Source: an uncultured Candidatus Udaeobacter sp. (GTDB lineage Bacteria; Verrucomicrobiota; Verrucomicrobiia; Chthoniobacterales; UBA10450). From it: a DNA stretch of 5,157 bases. A program made the translations under genes and the position numbers. The notes below the pieces were generated by a model. That model was not told the origin of the DNA. It made no database searches and saw only the letters and a program-made list of their open reading frames with translations. Below are positions 1 through 5,157 of this stretch, piece after piece. Each line of letters begins with the position of its first letter. Position 1 is the stretch's first letter. The stretch lies in assembly GCA_955652715.1 (NCBI GenBank), contig CATPBS010000295.1:1-5157 (forward strand). The letters are read 5' to 3'.

Positions 1-1
1 C

Positions 2-250
2 AAGTTTTCCGCGCAGGCAGATATCGCACAGGGAAACTTACGGGCGTATATTCCTGGCGACGCCGCTTTCCATCTCCTTGCCAAAGCGACACATGGAAAA
101 ATCGCCAGCGATTTTAAAAGTATCACAATTGCCGAACTGTCATCTGCAGCTGGCATGAACATCGACACTCTGCTTAACGGTGGAGGCGAGGCTTCAATGA
201 AAATCCGCGTGGCGGAAGGCAACATCCAGATTGTGCAGGCGAATCCGTAA
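2..250 (+). CDS. DUF4097-like beta-strand-repeat protein, C-terminal 82 residues only
   Basis: An open frame enters from the left edge in the frame starting at base 2 and ends at TAA 248-250, so only the C-terminus is present. The 82 visible residues show short Gly/Asn-turned beta strands: GNLRAYIPGDAAFHLLAKAT near the start, then HGKIASDF, and a closing GGGEASMKIRVAEGNIQIVQ. The pattern of a glycine-rich turn (NGGGEASMKI) followed by a final GNIQI strand is what I expect at the end of DUF4097 (putative adhesin, right-handed beta-helix) proteins, which are common downstream of anti-sigma or membrane-stress genes in environmental bacteria. The biochemical function of this family is unknown. 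Any signal peptide or membrane anchor would lie outside the window. yajQ follows 57 bases later on the same strand. The family assignment rests on pattern recognition over a short piece, so it is moderately sure; that this is coding is much surer. Confidence 0.68.
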   Translation, partial: KFSAQADIAQGNLRAYIPGDAAFHLLAKATHGKIASDFKSITIAELSSAAGMNIDTLLNGGGEASMKIRVAEGNIQIVQANP

Positions 251-307
251 GCTTGGTTTGCGTCCGATTAGACATCGAGCATCAAGTATCTAGCAGCGGG
301 AATCGCC

Positions 308-793
308 ATGCCATCGTTCGACATCGTCTCAGAAGTGGACACGCAGGAGATCGACAATGCGATTAATCAGGCGCGCAAAGAGCTTGCTACCCGCTTCGAT
401 TTGAAGGATGCGAAGACGGAAATCGTTTCGGAAAAGGACAAGCTTGTTTTGACGGCGGACGATTCAACGCACTTGAAAGCGCTGCGAGAAATCGTCATCG
501 GTAGATTTTCTAGGCGGGGAGTCGATCTCCGCAACATCGATCAAGAAGAGCCTGCCGTCTCGTCAGTCGGTCATGCCCGACAGGAATTGAAAATCAGGCA
601 GGGCCTCGAAGGAGACAAAGCAAAAGAAATTATTCAGGCGATCAAGTCACAGGGCTTCAAAGTGCAAAGCCAATTGCAGGACCGACAAATTCGGGTGACG
701 GGAAAAAAGAAAGATGAACTCCAGGCTGTGATTCAGTTCGTGCGCAGTCGCGACTTCGGTGTGGCAACGAACTTCAAAAATTTCCGCGATTAA
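308..793 (+). CDS. yajQ: YajQ family cyclic-di-GMP-binding / nucleic-acid-binding protein
   Basis: The 161 residues match the usual YajQ/UPF0234 length (about 160-165). Family hallmarks are visible along the whole protein: the N-terminal MPSFDIVSEVD, then the A-T-RFDLKD segment (residues 27-34), the SRRGVDLRNID stretch (residues 69-79), the KEIIQAIKSQGFKVQSQLQD helix-strand (about 106-125), a basic VTGKKKDELQAVI segment, and the terminal ATNFKNFRD. YajQ folds as two RRM-like/ferredoxin-like halves. Members bind cyclic di-GMP in Xanthomonas and act with a transcription factor there; nucleotide and RNA binding has been proposed elsewhere. It is a soluble cytoplasmic protein. The ATG at 308 fits the conserved N-terminus exactly. 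Only a weak purine patch (GCGGGA) lies upstream, so there is no strong Shine-Dalgarno. The gene converges on the moaD-like gene, with a REP doublet in the gap that could form the 3' hairpin of its mRNA. Confidence 0.95.
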   Translation: MPSFDIVSEVDTQEIDNAINQARKELATRFDLKDAKTEIVSEKDKLVLTADDSTHLKALREIVIGRFSRRGVDLRNIDQEEPAVSSVGHARQELKIRQGLEGDKAKEIIQAIKSQGFKVQSQLQDRQIRVTGKKKDELQAVIQFVRSRDFGVATNFKNFRD

Positions 794-794
794 C

Positions 795-858
795 TCAAGG
801 AAGGGCGGTTTCCAATCCGCCCTGTCCGGACGGCGGACTGGAGACCGCCGCTCCTTGA
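795..858 (-). repeat. REPIN A: inverted pair of REP hairpins between yajQ and moaD stops
   Basis: A 64-base palindromic element is bounded by perfect 7-base inverted termini, TCAAGGA (795-801) and TCCTTGA (852-858). Inside are two hairpins. The first has stem AGGGCGG (802-808), loop TTTCCAAT and stem CCGCCCT (817-823). The second has stem CGGCGG (831-836), loop ACTGGAGA and stem CCGCCG (845-850). The two hairpins are divergent copies of one REP unit in opposite orientation, separated by a 7-base linker, which is the REPIN arrangement. Read on the minus strand it aligns with the copies at 2827-2892 and 3570-3640. It lies exactly between the converging yajQ and moaD stop codons and is not coding. 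Confidence 0.85.
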
Positions 859-1104
859 TCACCCGCCTTGCACCGGCGGCATGATGGAAATCTTCTCGCC
901 GTGCTTCAATTCGTAATTGCGATCGACAAATTCCACGCCGGCACCAATCAAAATGCTTTTATCGTGAGGACGAAGCGACGGTTGCTGCGCGTAGATTTGG
1001 TCGAGTAGGTCATGCACGGTCGCGCCTTCGACGAGATCAATATCCAACTCGCGCATTCCAACCAGATCGCGCAATTGCGCGTAAAACTGGACTCGAATTT
1101 TCAT
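859..1104 (-). CDS. moaD: MoaD/ThiS family sulfur-carrier protein (molybdopterin synthase small subunit)
   Basis: This is an 81-residue ubiquitin-fold protein of typical MoaD length. It opens MKIRVQFYAQLRDLVG, the classic first strand and helix of MoaD, followed by an acidic second strand (ELDIDLVEGATVHDLLDQI, about residues 19-37). It continues with ILIGAGVEFVDRNYELKHGEKISI and ends MPPVQGG. The C-terminal Gly-Gly is the residue pair that is adenylated and thiocarboxylated (by MoeB in the molybdenum cofactor pathway) so that MoaD can pass sulfur to precursor Z within the MoaD-MoaE complex. The P-P-V-x-G-G ending favours MoaD over ThiS. No moaE, moaA or moeB is next to it, so the gene is isolated here and the pathway partner is inferred from the family only. 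The ATG at 1102-1104 gives the conserved N-terminus; a weak GGAA lies upstream. It diverges from yjbQ across 76 bases. Confidence 0.9.
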   Translation of the reverse strand: MKIRVQFYAQLRDLVGMRELDIDLVEGATVHDLLDQIYAQQPSLRPHDKSILIGAGVEFVDRNYELKHGEKISIMPPVQGG

Positions 1105-1126
1105 CGTGTCATTCCGCGGTTTTTCA

Positions 1127-1139
1127 GCGCCGTAGGCGC
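1127..1139. other. Short hairpin in the moaD-yjbQ divergent intergenic gap
   Basis: A perfect 5-base stem GCGCC (1127-1131) with loop GTA pairs with GGCGC (1135-1139), in the 76-base gap between the two divergent starts. It would lie in the leader of whichever gene is transcribed across it. There is no T-tract, and no second copy of this sequence in the window. It could be chance, an operator-like site or a fragment of another dispersed repeat. I see no convincing -35/-10 pair in this gap; TATTCT near 1162 is the only -10-like string. Confidence 0.3.
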
Positions 1140-1180
1140 GACGACTACTTTACCACATGGTATTCTCGGTCTGAAAATTT

Positions 1181-1600
1181 ATGCACGTTTATCATGATCG
1201 ATTTGAAGTTCGCACGAAGGGCAAGAGCCTCTACGAAATCACCGATGATCTGCAGGCGAAGATCGACAGGTCCGAAGTGCGAAACGGGACAGTGACTGTG
1301 TTTGTTCAGCACACCAGTTGCAGCATTCTCATCATGGAAAATGCGGATCCGACCGCGCGCCGCGACTTGGAAGAGTTTTTTGATCGCCTGGTGCCAGAAG
1401 ATGCCGATTACTTCACGCACGGTTCCGAGGGCAGTGACGACATGCCATCCCATATCAGGATGGTATTGACGCGCACAAGTGAGACCATACCGATGGTCGA
1501 TGGAAAAATGCAGCTCGGAACGTGGCAGGGTGTTTTTCTCTTTGAACACCGGCGCGCACCGCATCGGCGAAAGGTTTCCGTCACTGTTATTGGCGAATAG
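1181..1600 (+). CDS. yjbQ: YjbQ (UPF0047) family protein, secondary thiamine-phosphate synthase-like
   Basis: The 139 residues match the usual YjbQ/UPF0047 length (about 130-140). All family blocks are present and intact: VQHTSCSILIMENADP (residues 42-57), FTHGSEGSDDMPSHI (78-92) and LGTWQGVFLFEHRR (112-125). The conserved His/Asp/Glu cluster (H44, D86, D87, H91, E122, H123) is the putative metal or active-site pocket of this trimeric cytoplasmic fold. Members are annotated as secondary thiamine-phosphate synthases because E. coli YjbQ shows weak activity when overproduced; the physiological substrate is not settled. The ATG at 1181 gives a standard N-terminus; no clear Shine-Dalgarno precedes it. 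No thiamine genes are nearby. The gene is divergent from moaD and converges on the serine hydrolase, with 34 bases between the stops. Confidence 0.93.
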   Translation: MHVYHDRFEVRTKGKSLYEITDDLQAKIDRSEVRNGTVTVFVQHTSCSILIMENADPTARRDLEEFFDRLVPEDADYFTHGSEGSDDMPSHIRMVLTRTSETIPMVDGKMQLGTWQGVFLFEHRRAPHRRKVSVTVIGE

Positions 1601-1634
1601 GTATCGCGCGACCCGGGCGCTCCCGGACGTTGCC

Positions 1635-2777
1635 TCATTGGTAAATCGCATCGACCAGTCGCAGCGATTTTTCATTCGGCAAAAGTGATTGCTCCATTTG
1701 ATTCATTACGTAGGCGAACGCGATTTTATTTTCAGGATCGGCAAAAACGTGGCTGCCACCTGCGCCGGGATGTCCAAAGCAAGTTCGTGATGGCCCAAGC
1801 ATTCTTCGCGCTGCATTTCGTGAATCCTTCATGAATCCGGCCGAAAACGCTGTTGGTATTTGAAAAACCCGGTCGATGCCATCGGTCAGCGTCGCGCTCA
1901 TCCATTCAAGTGTTTCTCCTGGGAAGAATGTCTGGCCATCGGCCTTTCCGCCGTTCGCAAGTATGGAATAAAATCTGGCCAATGCCGAGGCGCTCCCGAT
2001 CCCGCCAAAAGAGACAATCGGGTGCGCACGAATTGCGGGAGTATTCATCCCGCTGACCGTCTTCAACCCGTAAGGTGAGGTAAATGTCTTGCGCGCGAGC
2101 GTGCCGGGTGTAACGAGATCCGCATAAAACTGTTTCGGTTCAGGCGGCTTGCCGCTTCTTGGCGCGTACATCGTTGCCACGCGGGGATTTTCCTTTTCAG
2201 GTAGGCCGATCCAGAAATCGAGACTCAGTGGTCGGGCAAAATTTTCGTGCCAGTAATCCGACAGCGTTTTTCCGGCGATTCGGCGCACGAGTTCATCTAG
2301 AAGAAATCCAAACGTGCGCGCGTGATAACCGTGAGCAGTGCCTGGTGGCCACAACGGTTTTTGCGCTTCAAGGGCGCGAATGACCGCATCGTAGTCCAGT
2401 ACATCGACGCGCCGATCCAAAGCGCAAAGCCCCGCCTGATGCGAAAGCAACTGGGCGAGCGTAATTTGTTCTTTGCCAGCCTGTGCAAATTCGGGCCAGA
2501 ACTCTGCTACGCGTCGCTTGATCTTAATCTCGTGTTCCTGCATTGCATGCAACACACACGCGCTGCCAATTCCCTTCGTCGCCGACCATACCAAAACAAG
2601 CGTGTCGCTCGTCCACGGATGTTCGCGACGCGCATCGCGAAATCCGCCGTAAAGGTCGACAATCGGTTTCCCATTTTGCCAAACCGAAACCGCAGCGCCT
2701 AGCTCGCCAAACTTTTCGAAGTTTTCTCGGAACAGCGGTTTCAGCCGGTGAAGAAGCTGATCGGCGTCCAGTTGCAT
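1635..2777 (-). CDS. Serine hydrolase, beta-lactamase/EstB family
   Basis: A 380-residue protein of the beta-lactamase superfamily (class C-like / family VIII esterase), starting at ATG 2777. Numbered from that start, the nucleophile motif S-A-T-K gives Ser65 and Lys68. A LLSHQAGLCALD block follows, then a GYHARTFGFLLDELVRRIAG block whose Tyr151 stands where the YxN tyrosine of class C enzymes lies. Near the C-terminus, GHPGAGGSHVFAD (His336) replaces the KTG box, as in EstB-type esterases. The N-terminal ELGAAVSVWQNGKPIVDLYGG strands are also typical. The family contains esterases, lactonases, D-aminopeptidases and LACTB-like proteins, so the substrate cannot be read from sequence. No signal peptide is seen, suggesting a cytoplasmic enzyme. 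An in-frame TTG at 2808-2810 would add 11 residues (MGKIVPCYCST), but the family alignment begins at the ATG, so I prefer the shorter form. REPIN B lies about 50 bases upstream. Confidence 0.88.
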   Translation of the reverse strand: MQLDADQLLHRLKPLFRENFEKFGELGAAVSVWQNGKPIVDLYGGFRDARREHPWTSDTLVLVWSATKGIGSACVLHAMQEHEIKIKRRVAEFWPEFAQAGKEQITLAQLLSHQAGLCALDRRVDVLDYDAVIRALEAQKPLWPPGTAHGYHARTFGFLLDELVRRIAGKTLSDYWHENFARPLSLDFWIGLPEKENPRVATMYAPRSGKPPEPKQFYADLVTPGTLARKTFTSPYGLKTVSGMNTPAIRAHPIVSFGGIGSASALARFYSILANGGKADGQTFFPGETLEWMSATLTDGIDRVFQIPTAFSAGFMKDSRNAARRMLGPSRTCFGHPGAGGSHVFADPENKIAFAYVMNQMEQSLLPNEKSLRLVDAIYQ

Positions 2778-2826
2778 CGTCGAACAGTAACAAGGAACGA
2801 TCTTTCCCAAAGCGCTGCGCGGTGGC

Positions 2827-2892
2827 TCAAGGAGCGGCGGTCTCTAGTCCGCCGCCTCAAGAGGGACGGGATTAACAAGCGCCCCTGCTTGG
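2827..2892 (+). repeat. REPIN B: REP doublet with one decayed arm, flush with the RAYT stop
   Basis: TCAAGGA (2827-2833) leads into an intact REP hairpin with stem GCGGCGG (2834-2840), loop TCTCTAGT and stem CCGCCGC (2849-2855). The second arm (about 2863-2892) aligns with that of REPIN C but carries substitutions and a one-base insertion (GGGACGGGATT in place of GGGGCGGATT, and CGCCCCTGCTTGG in place of CGCCCCTCCTTGA), so its hairpin is weakened. It is in the same orientation as REPIN C. It ends at the base next to the RAYT stop codon (2893-2895) and lies upstream of the serine hydrolase. Confidence 0.8.
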
Positions 2893-3528
2893 CTACTCAA
2901 GGCTTCGCGCAAGCTCGCTCTCGTAAAAAATGAATTCTGTGCTGTGTAGACGTGCCTTAGCAGGATTCCTGCGGATATAGCGCACGCAATTTGCGAAATG
3001 CTTCTCATTACGAACTAGCCGATCGAAGTAATCCCGTTGCCATAAACTCCCCTCGCGGCCGAGCAGCGAGTTAATTCTTCGTGAAGTAAAGCTCTTCCAA
3101 CTACGCAGCGGCTTTTCCAAAAGCCAGTCGGTGTTTTGCACGAAAAGTACATGCACATGGTTTGGCATTACCACAGACGAGATTATGGCTACTCGTTCGC
3201 CATCAAAGTGCCGCAACGCTTCACCCGCAATTTCTGCGCAGTCACGTCGTCGCAGGATACAAGAACCGTAGCCAGCGTCGAGCCAACGTTCAATTGCGCC
3301 TGAGAACCGTTCGTGATATTCGCGCTCAACTTCGGCGCTCCACGGTTGCGGATGAATGCGCAACCACATTTCACGTTCCGATTCCCGTTGAGTGCGCAGA
3401 TTATGAGGCACGGCGTCGGCGAGTCGGAACGTCACGAAATACACTGCGCGTTCTTGTTGCCAATGTGGCAAGCGATTCGCAGTGAAACGAATCTCTGCGT
3501 AAGGATTGAAGAAACGCAGTTCGGCCAC
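2893..3528 (-). CDS. REP-associated tyrosine transposase (RAYT, Y1/HUH superfamily)
   Basis: A 211-residue Y1-transposase-type (IS200-related) HUH endonuclease. It has an early YFVTFRLADAVP strand (residues 30-41), the metal-binding HUH motif in VVMPNHVHVLF (His124 and His126), and the catalytic-tyrosine helix in LWQRDYFDRLVRNEKHFANC (Tyr167 is the likely nucleophile), followed by VRYIRRNPAKARL. These fit the RAYT/TnpA-REP group, single-copy domesticated relatives of IS200/IS605 transposases that nick and rejoin single-stranded REP sequences and are thought to spread them. All catalytic residues are intact, so the gene appears functional. The start is a GTG (3526-3528) with a TGA three codons upstream in frame, so no longer start exists; no Shine-Dalgarno is seen. 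REP doublets abut the gene on both sides: REPIN B is flush with its TAG stop and REPIN C begins about 40 bases upstream of its start. That association supports the RAYT call over a plain IS200 transposase. Confidence 0.92.
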   Translation of the reverse strand: MAELRFFNPYAEIRFTANRLPHWQQERAVYFVTFRLADAVPHNLRTQRESEREMWLRIHPQPWSAEVEREYHERFSGAIERWLDAGYGSCILRRRDCAEIAGEALRHFDGERVAIISSVVMPNHVHVLFVQNTDWLLEKPLRSWKSFTSRRINSLLGREGSLWQRDYFDRLVRNEKHFANCVRYIRRNPAKARLHSTEFIFYESELARSLE

Positions 3529-3569
3529 GGACGATCAAGTGTATCAAAGCAAGAGGCGGCTCCGAAAAC

Positions 3570-3640
3570 TCAAAAACGAGGAGCGGCGGTCTCTAGTCCG
3601 CCGCCAAAAAAGGGGCGGATTGGAAACCGCCCCTCCTTGA
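3570..3640 (+). repeat. REPIN C: most complete REP doublet, between RAYT and pepF
   Basis: Two hairpins lie in tandem. The first has stem GCGGCGG (3583-3589), loop TCTCTAGT and stem CCGCCGC (3598-3604). The second has stem GGGGCGG (3612-3618), loop ATTGGAAA and stem CCGCCCC (3627-3633). They are separated by an A-rich linker (CAAAAAA) and closed by TCCTTGA (3634-3640). The left terminus is imperfect: TCAAAAACGAGGAGC instead of the TCAAGGAGC seen in REPIN B. The conserved core is 3580-3640. It occupies the gap between the RAYT start and the pepF stop and is not coding. Confidence 0.85.
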
Positions 3641-3642
3641 GG

Positions 3643-3657
3643 GCTCCTTGAAGGAGC
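3643..3657 (-). terminator. Inverted repeat just after the pepF stop, possible 3' hairpin
   Basis: GCTCC (3643-3647) and GGAGC (3653-3657) flank TTGAA, giving a 5-base stem with a 5-base loop directly downstream of, and touching, the pepF TAG stop (3657-3659). There is no T-run on the pepF mRNA after it, so a classical intrinsic terminator is not shown; the REPIN C hairpins follow at once. The sequence contains an extra CTCCTTGA (3644-3651), repeating the REPIN C terminus (3633-3640), so it may be a repeat remnant instead of a terminator. Confidence 0.3.
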
Positions 3658-5157
3658 TACAGCAAGAGCTCTTCAAGCTCTTCGAGCCGTTGTTCGAACA
3701 AACGCAATGTACTTTCGATTGGCGCGGGTGTAGCCATATCCACGCCTGCCGCCTTCAACGTCTCCAACGGGAATTTCGAGCCGCCCGAGCGCAGAAAATT
3801 CAGATACGCGTCCACGCTTCCAAGCTCGCCGGATAGAACGCGCTGCGAAAGCGCCACCGCAGCGGAAATTCCTGTCGCATACTTGTACACGTAAAATGCG
3901 TGGTAGAAATGCGGAATACGCAGGCATTCCAGATCAAGCTCCTGATCAAGCACAAAATTTTCAGCAAAATAGGTCTCAAGGAGTTTGTGATACTCCGATT
4001 TAAAAACATCGAGCGTCAGCGCATCTCCGCCTTCATCCATGGCATGAGTGATTTTTTCAAACTCAGCAAACATGGTCTGCCGGAAGAGCGTGCCGCGCAG
4101 GTCGTCGATTTGCCTGTTGATGACATAAGCCCGCATCTTCGGATCGCTCGTTGCCTCGAGCAGATGATGCGTGAGCAATTCTTCGTTAAATGTCGAGGCT
4201 ACCTCGGCTAGAAAAATCGGATACTCGTAATCCTGAAACAACTGCGAGCTTTGCGAGAACCAGCTGTGCATGGAGTGACCACCCTCGTGCGCGAGTGTGT
4301 AAACATCGGCGAAGACGTCCTGCTTGTAGTTCATCAGGATGTACGGTGGCGCGCCGTAACTTCCGGATGAAAACGCGCCGCTGCGTTTGCCTTTATTTTC
4401 GTAGCGATCGCACCACCGATTCGAGCGCAACCCTTCCGCCAGCACATCGACATACTCCTTCCCGAGCGGAGCCAGCGCAGCCAAAACCATTTTGACGGCA
4501 TCATCAAAGGTGAAGCGCGTCTCGATTTCCGGAACGAGCGGGACGTACGTGTCGTAATGATGCAGTTCGTTCAAGCCAAGAACGCGTCGGCGCAAATCGA
4601 AATAGCGAAAGAGCGGCTCCAAATTCCCTCGGACCGAGCTGATCAATCCCTCGTAAACGGAAACCGGCACATCATCGGGAAACAGCGCCGCTTCGAGCGC
4701 AGATGAATAATGCCTTGCTCTTGCGTGAAACACATCCGCCTTGACCGAATAGGCGAGCGACGCGGCAAGCGTGTACTCATGGTCGTGAAATTCTGTGTAG
4801 AATTGATGGAACGCCCGTTTGCGCAGCTCAGGATCGCGCTTCACCAAAAATGAGCTGAATGAACTTTGGGTCAGCTGTTTTTCGCGTCCGGTCTCATCCG
4901 TCAGAACGCCGAACTTCATGTCCACATCTGTCAGTTGCGAAAACGTGTCGTCGTAACCGCTGAGCGCGACGCTGCCCAGCGCCAGAATGCGTTCCTCGGC
5001 TTCAGAGAGCACATGTGGTTTCATCCGCCGAAGTTTGTGCAACTTAATTCGCCAATCATTCAACGCCGGATCGGCAATGAACTGTGCGAACTTCTGGTCA
5101 TCGATCGCCAGGATTTCCGGAACGACAAACGCTGCCGCTTCACCGATCCTGGTTAGC
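3657..5157 (-). CDS. pepF: Oligoendopeptidase F (peptidase family M3B), 5' end beyond the window
   Basis: The C-terminal 499 residues of a roughly 600-residue zinc metallopeptidase; the frame stays open to the right edge. The zinc motif is intact: HEGGHSMH (His codons at 4287-4289 and 4275-4277, Glu between them), with the third ligand Glu in FLAEVASTFNEE 24 residues after the second His. Upstream lies the oligopeptidase F N-terminal domain (about DPELRKRAFHQFYTEFHDH to the PLFRYFDLRRRVLG region). The C-terminus carries the substrate-pocket helix IPHFYHAFYVYKYATG and the typical LRSGGSKFPLETLKAAGVDM. M3B enzymes cleave short peptides in the cytoplasm, helping peptide turnover. A TTG at 5061-5063 could be mistaken for a start, but 31 further codons upstream (including EAAAFVVPEILAIDDQKF) continue the family alignment. 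REPIN C lies downstream, then the RAYT on the same strand. Confidence 0.95.
   Translation of the reverse strand, partial: LTRIGEAAAFVVPEILAIDDQKFAQFIADPALNDWRIKLHKLRRMKPHVLSEAEERILALGSVALSGYDDTFSQLTDVDMKFGVLTDETGREKQLTQSSFSSFLVKRDPELRKRAFHQFYTEFHDHEYTLAASLAYSVKADVFHARARHYSSALEAALFPDDVPVSVYEGLISSVRGNLEPLFRYFDLRRRVLGLNELHHYDTYVPLVPEIETRFTFDDAVKMVLAALAPLGKEYVDVLAEGLRSNRWCDRYENKGKRSGAFSSGSYGAPPYILMNYKQDVFADVYTLAHEGGHSMHSWFSQSSQLFQDYEYPIFLAEVASTFNEELLTHHLLEATSDPKMRAYVINRQIDDLRGTLFRQTMFAEFEKITHAMDEGGDALTLDVFKSEYHKLLETYFAENFVLDQELDLECLRIPHFYHAFYVYKYATGISAAVALSQRVLSGELGSVDAYLNFLRSGGSKFPLETLKAAGVDMATPAPIESTLRLFEQRLEELEELLL

Noticed and set aside
1613..1626. CCGGG-CGCT-CCCGG hairpin between the yjbQ and hydrolase stops as a bidirectional terminator
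   Set aside because: The stem is only 5 bases, there is no T-run on either side, and GC-rich sequence produces such stems by chance.
1145..1675. Long minus-strand open frame (176 codons) covering yjbQ
   Set aside because: It is antisense to an intact, well-recognised yjbQ and its translation has no family features; it exists only because of codon composition on the other strand.
2322..2875. Plus-strand open frames over the start of the serine hydrolase and REPIN B
   Set aside because: They overlap a recognisable hydrolase on the opposite strand, and the Arg-rich stretches come from translating the GC-rich repeat.
795..3640. CRISPR-like repeats
   Set aside because: The three copies are far apart, in mixed orientation, with no regular spacers; they are REP doublets.
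2827..3640. Complete composite transposon with the REPINs as terminal repeats
   Set aside because: I see no target-site duplication and no IS200/IS605 end structure; RAYT loci are normally not self-mobile elements, so no element boundaries are called.
5061..5063. TTG as the start of pepF
   Set aside because: The frame stays open for 31 more codons to the edge, and those residues continue the family's N-terminal region, so the real start lies outside the window.

Overview
This window looks like an ordinary chromosomal stretch from a soil or environmental bacterium of moderate GC. The best guess is a Verrucomicrobia-type genome (Chthoniobacterales-like), with Acidobacteria as an alternative. 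That guess rests on recalled resemblance of the REP-associated transposase and the repeats to those lineages. It is an inference, and no search could be run.

Layout, left to right. The 3' end of a DUF4097-type beta-strand-repeat protein (+, stop at 248-250) is followed by a complete yajQ (+, 308-793). yajQ converges on a small moaD-like sulfur-carrier gene (-, 859-1104), and a palindromic repeat (REPIN A, 795-858) fills the gap between their stop codons. moaD diverges from yjbQ (+, 1181-1600). yjbQ then converges on a beta-lactamase-fold serine hydrolase (-, 1635-2777). Upstream of the hydrolase lie REPIN B (2827-2892), a RAYT (REP-associated tyrosine transposase, HUH/Y1 family; -, 2893-3528), REPIN C (about 3570-3640) and an oligoendopeptidase F gene (-, 3657 to beyond the right edge, 5' end missing). 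No gene-free stretch longer than 300 bases is present. The gaps are 57, 65, 76, 34, about 115 and about 128 bases, and three of them hold the REPINs.

The housekeeping genes do not form one pathway. They are a c-di-GMP/RNA-binding-like protein, a molybdopterin-synthase small-subunit homologue, a YjbQ protein, a serine hydrolase and a metallopeptidase. The coherent system is the RAYT with its repeats. Three copies of one asymmetric REP doublet sit in the window: two directly bracket the RAYT gene in the same orientation, and a third lies inverted about 2 kb away. This is a textbook-like RAYT/REPIN arrangement, with a REP sequence that I can describe base by base but cannot match to a named family. 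I see no CRISPR array, tRNA, rRNA, phage or defence island, and no clearly undescribed system beyond this repeat family.
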